Assembly (NCBI GenBank): GCA_035048485.1
Contig: CM068584.1
Location: 55,987,739-56,051,738, forward strand
Direction: 5' to 3'
From: Pteria penguin
Taxonomy: Eukaryota > Mollusca > Bivalvia > Pterioida > Pteriidae
DNA length: 64,000 bases
The notes below the pieces were generated by a model that ran no database searches, was not told the DNA's origin, and worked only from the letters and a program-made list of their open reading frames with translations. The position numbers and the translations under genes were made by a program. Every line of letters starts with the position of its first letter. Within the stretch, counting starts at the first letter, position 1. This document shows, piece by piece, positions 12,440 to 23,304 of the stretch.

Positions 12440-13345
12440 TCTTCGAAGAACGGGGCGTATTGCTTTTCACATGCTGGTCTGTCGGTCGGTCTGCACAATA
12501 TCTTGGTAAGTCTTTGCTTGATAGTGAAAACAATTCACATGTGAGTTGGATATGATTAATACATGGCCCCTATTGTTTTCAAGGTCAAAAGTGACCAAGT
12601 GGAATGCAGTACTGTGCACACTCGATGTCTGCCCCAAATCTTGAGAACCCTTGGCTTGATAGTGATGAGAATTCATATGTGAATCTGTTTTCAGTAGTAG
12701 ATGACCTCTTGATTTTCAGATCAAATGGTGAAAGGTCATGGATTGCAATGTAGTACTGTGTTAAATAGGCACCTACCCAATACGTTAGGAACTCTGCTTG
12801 ATATCGATGATATTTCATGTGTAAGTTGGTTATAAGCAGTAGATGACCCCTATTGATTTTCAAGTCAAATGGTGAAAGGTCATGGATTGCAATGCTGTAC
12901 TGTGTTAAATAGGTACCTACCCAATGCGTTAGGAACTGTGCTTGATAGCGATGATATTTCATGTGTACGTTGGTTATTAGCAGTAGATGACCCCTATTGA
13001 TTTTTAAGTCAAAAATGAATGCAATGCAGCACTGTGTGCATTCGGTGCCCACCAAATAGCTTGAGAACCCTTTGCTTGGTAGTGATAATTTTTCATATGT
13101 GGATTGGATACAAGTAGCAGACGACCCCTATTGATTTTCAGTTAAAACGGTCAAGGATCACCTACTACATCGTAGTATATTATACAATCGGTGCCTGTTC
13201 AATATCTTGAAAACCCTTTGATTGATAGTGATGTCGTTTTTGGTTATGAGTGGTGGATGACCCTTATTGAGGTCAAAAGAGTCACCGAGTGCACGTAGTA
13301 ATTTATATAATTGTAATATATAATACCAAAAGGGAGGCATATGTC
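12440..13345. repeat. Bivalve-type tandem repeat, about 175 bp unit, about 5 units
   Basis: Imperfect units each contain CTTGATAGTGATGA, ATTTCATGTGTAAGTTGG and AGTAGATGACCCCTATTGA. The block opens with a small hairpin (CCCCTTCTTCGAAGAACGGGG near 12436) and closes with CCAAAAGGGAGGCATA. A 156-codon minus-strand open frame (12585-13055) is only the repeat read in frame, with the peptide period matching the DNA period, and is not annotated as a gene. Confidence 0.75.
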
Positions 13346-13498
13346 CTTTACATATATATCTTGTTATAAAAAGAAGTGTTTTTGATATGCGTCTCCACCC
13401 GGCACGAATATGGACAAATTTTATAAGTCGACGGGTTAAAATTCTGTTGAAAGAATGTAAACTGGAACGAAACTGTTCTTGGTCTCCAGCTTATTGAT

Positions 13499-13928
13499 AC
13501 TGGCTTTTATACCAAATATCAGCTTCATACCTTCAAGAAAAAAAGTCGGGAAACCTAAAGTGTGATGGAATAACAGACTGACGGACAAATGGTAAAGAAA
13601 TTTAAAAGTCACCTCCGGTTTGCCGGTAGGGGACTTAGAAATAGAAATCCTTTTAACTCACTCATTTTATATCAGATCTCAACATATTTCGGCAAAGAAA
13701 ATCGAGAGGGTGTACTGGCTTTTATACCAAATATCAGCTTCATACCTTAAAGAAAAAAAGTCGGGAAACCTAAAGTGTGATGGAATAACAGACTGACGGA
13801 CAAATGGTAAAGAAATTTAAAAGTCACCTCCGGTTTGCCGGTAGGGGACTTAGAAATAGAAATCCTTTTAACTCACTCATTTTATATCAGATCTCAACAT
13901 ATTTCGGCAAAGAAAATCGAGAGGGTGT
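13499..13928. repeat. 215 bp tandem duplication, two near-identical units
   Basis: Unit 1 (13499-13713) and unit 2 (13714-13928) run from ACTGGCTTTTATACC to TCGAGAGGGTGT. I see one clear difference (CCTTCAAG versus CCTTAAAG). The duplication must be recent, or it is an assembly duplication. Confidence 0.9.
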
Positions 13929-14121
13929 AACATACAAAATGGAATTGATTTTAATTTGGATGATCCTAACAATAACACCACTGAAATACCCTCCCCCTAC
14001 TTTTTCTCAAGAAAGCAAGATGAAATTGAAGATGCAGATGCCTTATATATATATATATAAAGCACAAATAGAAACAGTGAAACACCCGGGAATACAATGG
14101 ACCTTGGATCTCCGAAGAATG

Positions 14122-14122
<1 letters not shown>

Positions 14123-14183
<61 letters not shown>
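14123..14183. repeat. (TA)n microsatellite
   Basis: About 30 uninterrupted TA units. The ORF across it is an artefact of translating the dinucleotide repeat. Confidence 0.95.
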
Positions 14184-14186
<3 letters not shown>

Positions 14187-14507
14187 TGGTTCAGTTTCTG
14201 GTTGAGGCAAGACCTTTTTCATTAGGTTTCTGAATGTAGCAAAATTTCAACAACTTAGGGGAGTATAAACTTAATACCTCACATATAGGGTCCTCAAATT
14301 ATACCATGAATTTTGACCTTGTGACCTTGGATATTGACCTTCTTATATAAAAGATGAGTTTTGGCTATATCCTTTGAATCAGTAGAGGTAGGGATTTGAT
14401 ACTTCACACCTTTCAATTGAGACCATGACTTGTTTAACAAATTAAGCACTTTGATTTACATGTATAATTAACTTTGATATGTTAACCATATCATATTTAT
14501 TTTGCAG

Positions 14508-15000
14508 GACGTGATTACCATATAACCAAAATTGCAGTTCTGTGTAATGAATCGTCAGATGAGTTTGTTATACCGAAGCAACCAATACCAAAAAAAAAAG
14601 CCTCTCATATCACAGATTTGAAGGATCTAGGTGGCCAAATGTTTCATAATAATCAATTAGCGTTAACTGTTTTCACGAAAAAAGGACTCCAGTCTTTCAA
14701 AGACTTTATCAATCATTACCAAGGAGACAGAATTATATTAAATGGTCACAATATGCAAGCAACTGACCACCATGTATATATGAATTCTCTCGTTAATGGT
14801 AATCTCAATGAAAATTTTAAAGAAACACTTATTGGCCTATTTAGACACTCTTAAGCCTATCAGATTACATTTTGAAAATATGCCGTCTTATACCAAAGCT
14901 GATAATATGAAAACTTTATTGGCTACAGACTCAATTTATGAAATCCATGATGCTTCAGAAAATGTAGATTTTAGGCTCTAACGGTACTTGTTACTTCATG
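14508..15000 (+). pseudogene. DEDDh 3'-5' exonuclease-like exon, frameshifted
   Basis: The exon begins after a good splice acceptor (TATTTTGCAG at 14498-14507) with RDYHITKIAVLCN, then IPKQPIPKKKASHITDL, GGQMF, and LNGHNMQATDHHVY (the HN plus Asp block of DnaQ-type exonucleases). After a one-base insertion near 14843 the frame moves to DTLKPIRLHF and SYTKADNMKTLLATDSIYE. The final block is IHDASENV where the family usually has AHxAxxDV, so the last catalytic Asp is Asn. The first DxE block must lie in an upstream exon that I could not find. In molluscs and cnidarians this exonuclease is often the C-terminal part of the Mutator-like protein seen at 7195-7650, which fits the same strand and order. 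The copy is inactive. Confidence 0.6.
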
Positions 15001-15249
15001 TCAAATTGATAACGAATAAAAAAAAATCTGGAATTAGTGTTGGTTGTTTTTCAGAATCTTTTCAATGTTCTTAGAGTGTCAATAGAAATATCCCAAGTCT
15101 TAATCCTCTTGTTGAAAAGGTCACTTCCATTACTGTGGAAAAAATGCAAGAAGTCTTTTTCAATGTGATAAGACAAGATAGTCCAAGTGTTACAAAGACA
15201 ATGCGAATCATCGAAGCTGTGTAAATATTTCAATAGTAATATGTGACTT

Positions 15250-16480
15250 CTTAAAATTTAACGACTTTTTTTTCTTGTGTTGTATGAGAAACAAAGCAGC
15301 ACATAGGGATCATTTTGTCTGGTGTTTGTGTCTCCGTCCAACTGTGCATCTGGAAGTCACATTTTCACGTGAATGGCTATAACTTTCATATTATTTTCCA
15401 CATAAAATGGTAGGGAAATTTAACCACAATCTCATGAAGGTCAAGTTCACATCAAAGATAGAATTGACGTCTATAGGTTCAAACATTGACAGACGACACA
15501 TATTTCTGTGTACATTCTAGTACAGGTTCAGGAACACTTTATTTTTCTAATAATATCAAACATGTTTGTAAAACACTTTTTGCTTGTCTGCATGTATGTG
15601 ACATGCTTTATGTCTAATAGTTAATATACATGCAACTTTTTAGCTTTATTATTACTCTTTTATAGATTGGAGGTCAAAGAAGAGGGTTCAATACCAGAAA
15701 CATGCATATCTTTATTTCTTTTCCTTTTAAAATTGTTAAATTTTGGTGTTTTTCATTAACAATTGTATTTTTTCAAAATGAATTTTAAATAAGTATATTT
15801 ATGCATAAATGTAATTTTTGTTTTGAAAATTTAGATTGATTTTGACCTTTCTAACTGAATAAAATGAAAAAAAAAATAATTAGAATGTTATTTTCTCCTT
15901 TGTTTTCTATTTAAAAAATAGCCAATTTCGAAATTTATTTCCATGCAAATTCAAGGTACAGCATTTCTAAGGGCCACATCTCGAACAGAAACATACTGTG
16001 GTACCAATAGTTTTTTTAAATAATATTTGTATAGGTTTTAATTTGAAATTTATAATATAATCATCAAACGATTTTCATGTTTAATGAGTCACCTTCCTTT
16101 CCTTCGTGACCAACAGGTTCTGTGTAAAATCAACTAGAAAATCGTTAGTGTACCACAGTTGAATGACATGGCAAAAACGAAGTCTTGTGTCACAGTATAC
16201 GTAGATGCTACCATGAACTAGGTCCCGCACTGCTTGCGTTTGTGTCTGTTGTATATGTTCTGTGCAATGCATAAATAGATGCTGTCACTGTATAAGGGAA
16301 ATGCTTTCGGCATGACGTGAACAGAAAATATATAAAACATGTGGAGCAAACTGGTAGAGCGTGAAAATGAGATAAACAAAGAAAGGGAAACGAGATAAAA
16401 AGTCTCCATCCATTTAAGAAACCTTGTTACATTGTAAAAGACGGTTTCGGACCAGGTGTATTGGATTACTTCTACTGTAT
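15250..16480. other. Non-coding stretch, nothing recognised
   Basis: AT-rich, no repeat unit or gene identified. A 114-codon minus-strand frame at 16218-16562 has no recognisable motif. Confidence 0.5.
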
Positions 16481-16539
16481 TAATCTCGAGTCTTACCATA
16501 CAGCTATACAAATTACATGCCTTGGTATGATTTACAGAA

Positions 16540-16800
16540 TCATATCTAGGGTATATGATCATGAAATATTCAAGCTGTTTGTACAGTAGGATATCTAGGG
16601 TATGACAATGAAATATACGCGCCCATTATACAGTGGCGTATCCAGGGTATAACATCATGATATGAACAAGCTCTTTATAGTGACGTATCTATCGTATGGT
16701 AACATGAAATCTACTAACCCTTTATACAGTTGAGTATTTAGAGTATGGCATGAAATGTACGGATCTTTTATACAGTGGTATAACCAGGGCAAGGCGTCAT
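16540..16800. repeat. Degenerate minisatellite, about 58 bp unit, about 5 units
   Basis: Repeated pattern TTATACAGTGG-GTAT-CAGGGTATG-CATGAAATNTAC, seen near 16590, 16630, 16680, 16730 and 16770. Units are about 75-85 percent similar by eye. It abuts the next SINE. Confidence 0.6.
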
Positions 16801-16818
16801 CAATATAAACCCATAATA

Positions 16819-17078
16819 TTGATTGATTGATTGATTTTTTGATATTTCACGTATATGGTGACAGCATCTGCCTGATGCGGGGCATACAAATTTTGACCTT
16901 TACAACAGACCCACCCGAAGTACTGAGGGATCTTTAACGTGCCATGCATACCACGACACGGGGCCACGGTTTTTACTGTCTCATCCGAAAGACAGGACAC
17001 CGGCATGACCAGAGCGGGACTCGAACCCCCGCCTCCCGATCAGGAGGCGAGAGCGATACCACTAGGCCACGACGGCTT
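16819..17078 (-). mobile_element. tRNA-derived SINE
   Basis: Minus-strand copy with head GCCGTCGTGGCCTAGTGG (right side), box B GGTTCGAGTCC, and tail TCAATCAATCAAT on the left. The promoter boxes are intact. The sequence ACGTAAAACAAA before the tail is deleted. Confidence 0.85.
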
Positions 17079-17099
17079 CAATGGCACAACAAACGCATA

Positions 17100-17916
17100 T
17101 ATCTCTATCACTACGTGTTGTAACAACGTAACGAGTTAGGGTCATGTATAGCTGTGGGGATTCAGGAGGCAACCGCCCTGATGATTGTGACATCTTAATC
17201 TATCATATTTATTATTATCCTAACAATTTCCTGTCAAAATCGGCAAATCTGTATTTACCCTTTATTTTGACTTGCACTGACATATATATTCAAGCAGTGT
17301 CATATTTAGACACTTATATTTTTGTCCAAAGAACTTTTTTGTTTGTTTTAGTTCTTTCTCTCTTATACCCTACACTAAAGTGCATTCGTCTGAAAAAGAA
17401 ACGACACATACGTTGAATTGAAACGTTTGTATATTTGTAATTATCAGAGTAATTCCAGCAAAATGATTGTAATATAAAACCAATTAAAAATTCATTAGAC
17501 AAATAACCAATGAAAAACCTTCATTGTAATCTATGGGATACGCTCTTTTATTGTAATCTGGCCAATAGCAGTCCACTGTAGATCTCACCAATCAGAATTA
17601 ATCACGGTCTATAAATTCAGACGAGGGGCTTTGTAATTTGGAGTGGTATTTATCAAACTAATAAGGCAGAGTAAGAGTAAGAAAAGTATGTACATAAGTG
17701 ACTCTACAAGCATTAATCCTTGTACAAAGCCTTTATAGTAAACATTTTGTCGCTTATAAGAATTAGGACAACTAAGTTCACTATATCCCAACCTTTTACG
17801 GAAACCCTACTTGTGAGACATACGTAGCCATTAATTATAGCCACAGTGAGTGTTACTGAAACCAAGTTAATTATATAAATGAATTTTGATTATCGATATC
17901 ATTTCTTTGAATTATT
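17100..17916. other. Non-coding stretch, nothing recognised
   Basis: No convincing gene or repeat. Short open frames only. Confidence 0.4.
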
Positions 17917-18800
17917 ATACCCCCCGCAAACGACGTTTGGGGGGTATATAGGAATCACCTTGTCCGTCTGTCTGTCCAGAAAACTTTAACCTTGACCATA
18001 ACTTTTGAACCAAAAGAGACTGGGTATTCATACTACATGTGTGTATTCCTTGTGGTAAGACCTTTCTTTTGGTACCAAAATTTTTGACCTTGTGACCTTG
18101 GCCTTGACATTTGACTTACTTTTTAAAAACTTTAACCTAGCCATAACTTTTGAAAGAAAAGAGATGGGACCTTCATACTATACATGTGCATTCCTAGTGG
18201 CAAGACCTTTCTGTCAATACCAACATTTGTGACCTTGTGACCTTGGTCTCGATGTTTGACTTACTTTTTAAAAACCTTAACCTTAGCCATAGCTTTTGAA
18301 AGAAAAGAGATGGGACCTTCATACTACATACGTGTATTCCTTGTGGCAAAACCTTTCAGTCAGTACCAGCATTTGACCTTGTGACCTTGGCCTTGACATT
18401 TGACCTTTTTTTGGAAAAACTTTAATTTTGATGGTAAAGTATAGTCATATAGAGATAGGGGGTATATTGGAATCACCTTGTCTGTCTGTCCGTCTGTCTG
18501 TCTGTCCAGAAAACATTAACCTTGGTCATAACTTTTGCATCAAAAGAGATAGGGCCTTCATACTACACGTGTATTCGTTGTGGCAAGACCTGTGTGTCTG
18601 TTGTATGACCTACTTTAGAAAATCTTTAACCTTAGCAATAACTTTTGAACCAAAAGAGATGGGGCCTTCATATTACACAACTGTATTCCTTGTAGCAAGA
18701 CCTTTCTGTCGGTAACAGAATGTTTGACCTAGTGACCTTTACCTTGGTCTTTGTCCTACTTCAAAGTCTGTTGCCGCGGGGGGGGGGGGGGGTATTTTTC
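17917..18800 (+). repeat. Bivalve CCTTGACCATAACTTTTG tandem repeat block, about 150 bp units
   Basis: It is flanked by G/C-run ends (ATACCCCCCGC at the left, GCGGGGGGGGGGG at the right). Five units each carry TTTAACCTTxGCCATAACTTTTGAA, AAAGAGATGGGxCCTTCATACTACA, TTGTGGCAAGACCTTTCTGT and GACCTTGTGACCTTGGCCTTGA. Related single or double units recur at 33230-33580, 36000-36330, 39466-39690 and 44450-44630. The repeat type is very common in bivalve genomes. Confidence 0.8.
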
Positions 18801-18899
18801 CCGTTAGGACAGTTCTAGCTTTTCACATTTATTGTCAGTAAAGTCCCAGCAAGGTATCTGGGAGATTCACACAAATTCATCACTTCTTTATTTAACTTT

Positions 18900-19036
18900 G
18901 GTTGGTTGGTTGATTATTGTTTAACATTTATATTATATGAGATTTCCAACCATTCAGTCATGAGCATCACTGAAGAGACATAAGTTGTCGAAATGCGCAT
19001 CTGGTGCACAAAATTCAAATGTATATATTTTCTATA
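18900..19036. repeat. Fragment of a bivalve dispersed repeat
   Basis: The phrase AGTCATGAGCATCACTGAAG, then AAGTTGTCGAAATGCGCATC and TGGTGCA, is one I recognise as widespread in bivalve DNA. Left end is a short (GGTT)n run. The boundary with the following SINE is unclear. Confidence 0.4.
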
Positions 19037-19037
19037 T

Positions 19038-19293
19038 CTTTTACGTCACTCCACGATTATTTCACGTATATAGTGACGGCATCTGCCTGATGCATTGCAT
19101 AAACATTTAGACCTTTGCAACGGACCCACCCGAAGCAGTGAGGGATCTTTTACGTGCCACGCCTACTGTGACACGGGACCTCGGGTTTTACTGTCTCATC
19201 CGAAAGACAGAACACCGGTGTGCCCCGGGCGGGAGTCGAACCCGCGACCTCTCGATCACGAGCCGAGCACCTTATCCACTAGGCCACACCGGC
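19038..19293 (-). mobile_element. tRNA-derived SINE, GTGGCCTAGTGGATAAGG subfamily
   Basis: Minus-strand copy with head CCGGTGTGGCCTAGTGGATA and box B GGTTCGACTCC. It belongs to the same subfamily as 704-962, distinguished by the GTGCTCGGCTCGTGATCGAG anticodon-arm region and the CCCGGGGCACACC junction. Confidence 0.85.
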
Positions 19294-19299
19294 TATTAT

Positions 19300-20960
19300 T
19301 TAACTTTGATTAAGGACTAATTCTTGTATGTAAATAGAGCAATTTGTAGTTGATCATTTCTGAGCAAATAGCTCAAACTAAATTGAGACTTAGGTAGTAG
19401 GTTTACGCGCTACAGAATTTGTGAAATTGCTTTATTTTACAGCAACATGTCTTTGTTTTCACTTTTGTTCTTTTGTATGTCATTAGCACTCTTGCGTAAT
19501 TAACAATCTGTCGTTTGACTAGGACATATCGCCCGTAATTTCGTGTAATTTGTTACCTGTCATGATGTAAATTAAGAATCGTAAATAACAGTACCTCCAT
19601 ATGTAGGAAGTAACAGAGCATATTTATTAACAGGTTCAAACGTATACTGTTGATACGGTTCAAAGCTAATTATGTGTCTCTGGAAAATTTAAAGCATTAT
19701 TTCAATAGTGACTACTAAAGTTGAGGGTGAAAATTGAATTTCACATTTCAAAAAAGAAAAAATTTGATTTACACACGACCATTCGTTTATTTCATAATAT
19801 TTACTAAAATAGTTAAGTTCGATTTTTGCTGCACTTCTTTTGATGATAGCGATATTTTGTTAAAAGTCAGATTTAACTGTTCGATGAATTACGAATCTAT
19901 TCCTTTAATTTACATACATACTAGTACACACGCTCAAGGCCATGCCTGTTTACTTAATCCAGTGTATTTCTTCTTTGATTGTTGGACACTTTTTAACAAA
20001 AGGGAATCAAATTAACTTCACAGCGTTTTATCGGTGAATGGCAAACATTAATATAAATAAATGAATGAAAGAATAAAATAATAATTATTATTCAATTATT
20101 TATTTTTATTATTGGTTATTTATTTATTTATTTTTATTTATTTATTTATTCATTTATTTATTTAAAACGTCTGGTGTATAGTTTTCTTATTTTCTCTTCT
20201 CTTTATTCACAAACACATATCTTTGAAAAGCGATTTTTTTTCCTGATTTCCCACTTATTAACTCATCACATTTTATATACATCAAAAGCAAGACAGATTG
20301 CAACGAATAATTTTAAGGGCTTACAGAAGGGACCATATAGACAAAAGGAGGGCATCCCAGTAGTTATCGTCCGAGTTTTTGTATTATCAAGAAATTTAGG
20401 GAGTGTTTTGGTGTAGACAGCAGAGATTTGCAAAGTTTATCGGAGGAAAACGGGATTCTCAGGAGTTTTACTGCTAATAAGTGTTTCTCAATAATATATC
20501 ATCCAATATTCTGCTTCTGTCGGCAAACAAAGTTTGCCACTTTCTGCTATTCTATATTGAAGTATTTGAATATGTCTTCGTTTAATGATTAGTGTCTTAA
20601 AATGTTGCTACGTATATTTTGTTGATTATGCATATTATGGATAACAGTTATAGCGCTAATCAGTTCATAACTTTAATAACAAATATCAGACATATTTACT
20701 TGTATTAATTTGGAACATCATATAGGAATTTCGAAAATTATGAATCTTTTATGATGTTCATACCTTTCTTTCTTATTTTTCCCTTGCATCTAATAAACAT
20801 GTACCTTTCCCTTTTTCTATTAGATGTCTTTGAAAAGGTCCCAAAAGAAATAAAGCGACTTGATTCAAATGCTGTTAACCTGTTTGTGAAGTCTCTAGAT
20901 GATGAGTTCGTGTTACTTATATGTTTGCACTAGAATATCTTTTTGTACTTGGTTGGACGA
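19300..20960. other. AT-rich non-coding stretch with (TTTA)n
   Basis: Contains a TTTATTTATTTA-type tract (about 20095-20166). A stretch at 20822-20933 after a pyrimidine-rich AG could be a spliced exon (VFEKVPKEIKRLDSNAV), but I do not recognise it. Confidence 0.4.
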
Positions 20961-20967
20961 ATTTCCT

Positions 20968-21105
<138 letters not shown>

Positions 21106-21539
21106 CTATGTATATATTTTAAAACAAAACGCTAATTCCCCGCATCATATATGTGTCTGTCAGCGACAACCTAGTCACACGCTCTGTACAAAGTACTACA
21201 AGCTTATGACAAACATGTGCTGCTTGCGACAAATTAGTAGAGACTAATAAATTCCCTAAAGTCCTATGAGCTATTGGTTTAGACGTATGGCACCACCCGT
21301 CAACCAAACTACAACCACCGAACAGGAATCTTAACCAAGCAGCAGCTCTGTGAAAGCAGAGAACGCAGAATTGAGAGCCATGATGGAACACTAGAATGTC
21401 CAAATACAAATCTTGCAACATGGAGATGCTCACTCTTCCCGGGTACCTGATCTCAGTCCATCAAAGGGGTTCACATATGCTCTTCAAGTAGACATATTTT
21501 GTTATTTTCCACTTGGTTTTCATTTTCACTGATTTTCTA

Positions 21540-22140
21540 TGTCCTATAGTTTCATGACTTAGATTTGGATTTATCAGTCAACTTTACATTAAAACAATCA
21601 GCTGGAAGAGCAGGCAACAGCTGGAGGGAGCCAACCTTGCCTCCACAAATGCATCAGCATCTGCACCAACACAATCTTAACCTGCAGTCAACCAGTCATC
21701 ACCCTATGACCGACGCAAACGTCTATTTGAATAAATTCAGTGGCGAAGAATGTGCCGCCATATGGGGGACCCAGGTCATTGCGTACATTCAACTATTCTA
21801 ATTAAAAGATAATGGGGCAATTTCATCTCTGTTCTATTCATGGGAAATGTCCCGCTATGGTTCTCTAACCTTTAACCAATAATCAATCACTAAGAACACT
21901 AAAACCAACATTTATGAGAATATTTCAGCAACCTTTCAAACTAAATCTCAACGTAATGGATGTGGAACAAGGACCCCTAGAGTTTGTGGATCTAATCAAA
22001 ACCAATAGTATATCAGTTATAGGCACCCTCCAATAATGAAAAACAAGTACTAGAGAAAGTAGATTGGAATTTTAGAAGACATAAAGAACCTATCAATTTG
22101 CGGGTTAAAGTATGGGGTCAATTTTATAAATATTCGTGTA
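21540..22140 (+). pseudogene. Decayed LTR-retrotransposon gag-like remnant
   Basis: Across frames the stretch reads VYLNKFSGEECAAIWGTQVI, then a degraded SWEMSRYGSL segment, then FQQPFKLNLNVMDVEQGP and LEFVDLIK. This resembles the capsid region of Ty3/gypsy gags (F-GE----W, W---LP, F---F, L---EQG--E-V--YI). Stops and frame changes are frequent, there is no neighbouring pol, and the assignment rests on weak motif similarity. An unrelated coding relic is possible. Confidence 0.35.
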
Positions 22141-22199
22141 GATGAGAAAAGAGTAAAGTTTAGACAAATTTTGAAAACTACCGACAGTCGTTATAATAT

Positions 22200-23300
22200 C
22201 AACGAGCCGCAAATCACAATGGATATCCAGTATCTCTTGCATGCCGACACTGCGGTGACGACATCATTCAGTGCTCTTCATGTTCCAAATGGATTCATCG
22301 ATAAGTTAATATATCTACTAGATTTTGATCAATCAGTTTTCGATCTAAAATATTGTGAAACAGTTACATGTTGGGAAGATTGGTTGGTTGATTTGTGTTT
22401 ACGTCGCTTTCAATAATATGGTTTTCTTTTCGTTATTCTATTTTACATATTTACCCTCTAGATTACAGTGCACAATAGCAACACTTGTATATATTAAAAA
22501 ACTTGTAACACAACAAAAAAGTATTACTATTCTTCCATGGTATGGAAATGTATTCTGATCCCCTTAAATACGCAACCTTCTTTTATGTATTCATATCCCT
22601 TCATACCGGAGTGAGCGTGTATTTTTCCATATATAGATATCTATTTTAATTCAGGCAATTCAGTTTGGTCGGTTGCTAGGAGAAACCAGCTATGCGGATT
22701 ATTTCCTCCGCTCTTGTTGTTACATTTTCAGCTGCAGTTTTAAAAACAATCTAATGTTGATAATTCAAATTATTCTAATCTTTAATTAAATTATAAGGAT
22801 TAATTGTTAAAATTTTGCAATTTTTTTTTAGATTTGTTAAAGTTATTCCTTAATTAAATATTACCGACGAAATTTGACAAGTGCGATTCATGAGTTCCTC
22901 GGCCACTCCATTTTGAAACAACGTGGTAGCACATATTTCAGGAATTGATAGTACTGTCTATAGTAATTGAAATGAAATGAACTACATAAAATTTTGTTGC
23001 AAATCAATTAAATGAGTAAAGAAACACTAGAGTTTACCTGTTGCCGATGCAACAGGGCGGGTCTTCCTCCTTCGAAAGAAAAAAAACAAAAAAATGAAGA
23101 TAGAAAGAAGGAAAGAAAGAAAGAAAAAAGAGATCAGGATAATGAGTTACTTGTACTTAACTCATAATAATAAACCACCACCCACCCACCCCCTCTCTCT
23201 CGAAATAAAAAAAATCCCAAAAATTTTAAGCAAACAAATAAAGTAATAATTGAAATTAGAAATTAAAGGACTGAAAAGGTCCTTCTCATTTAATCTTTTA
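22200..23300. other. Non-coding stretch, nothing recognised
   Basis: Short open frames (22171-22416, 22355-22558) show no motif. Purine-rich simple sequence lies at 23070-23130. Confidence 0.4.
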
Positions 23301-23304
23301 AATT

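Noticed and set aside
12585..13055. 156-codon minus-strand frame with repeated HDLSPFDLK-like units
   Set aside because: The peptide period equals the 175 bp DNA tandem repeat. There is no start context, no splice signal and no known motif.
16939..17139. Peptides such as PCIPRHGAxVFTVSSERQDTG and CRGMHGTLKIPHCFGWV at many sites
   Set aside because: These are the SINE body read in either direction. They recur at 760, 6185, 11754, 16800, 19095, 37675 and 51764 only because SINEs do.
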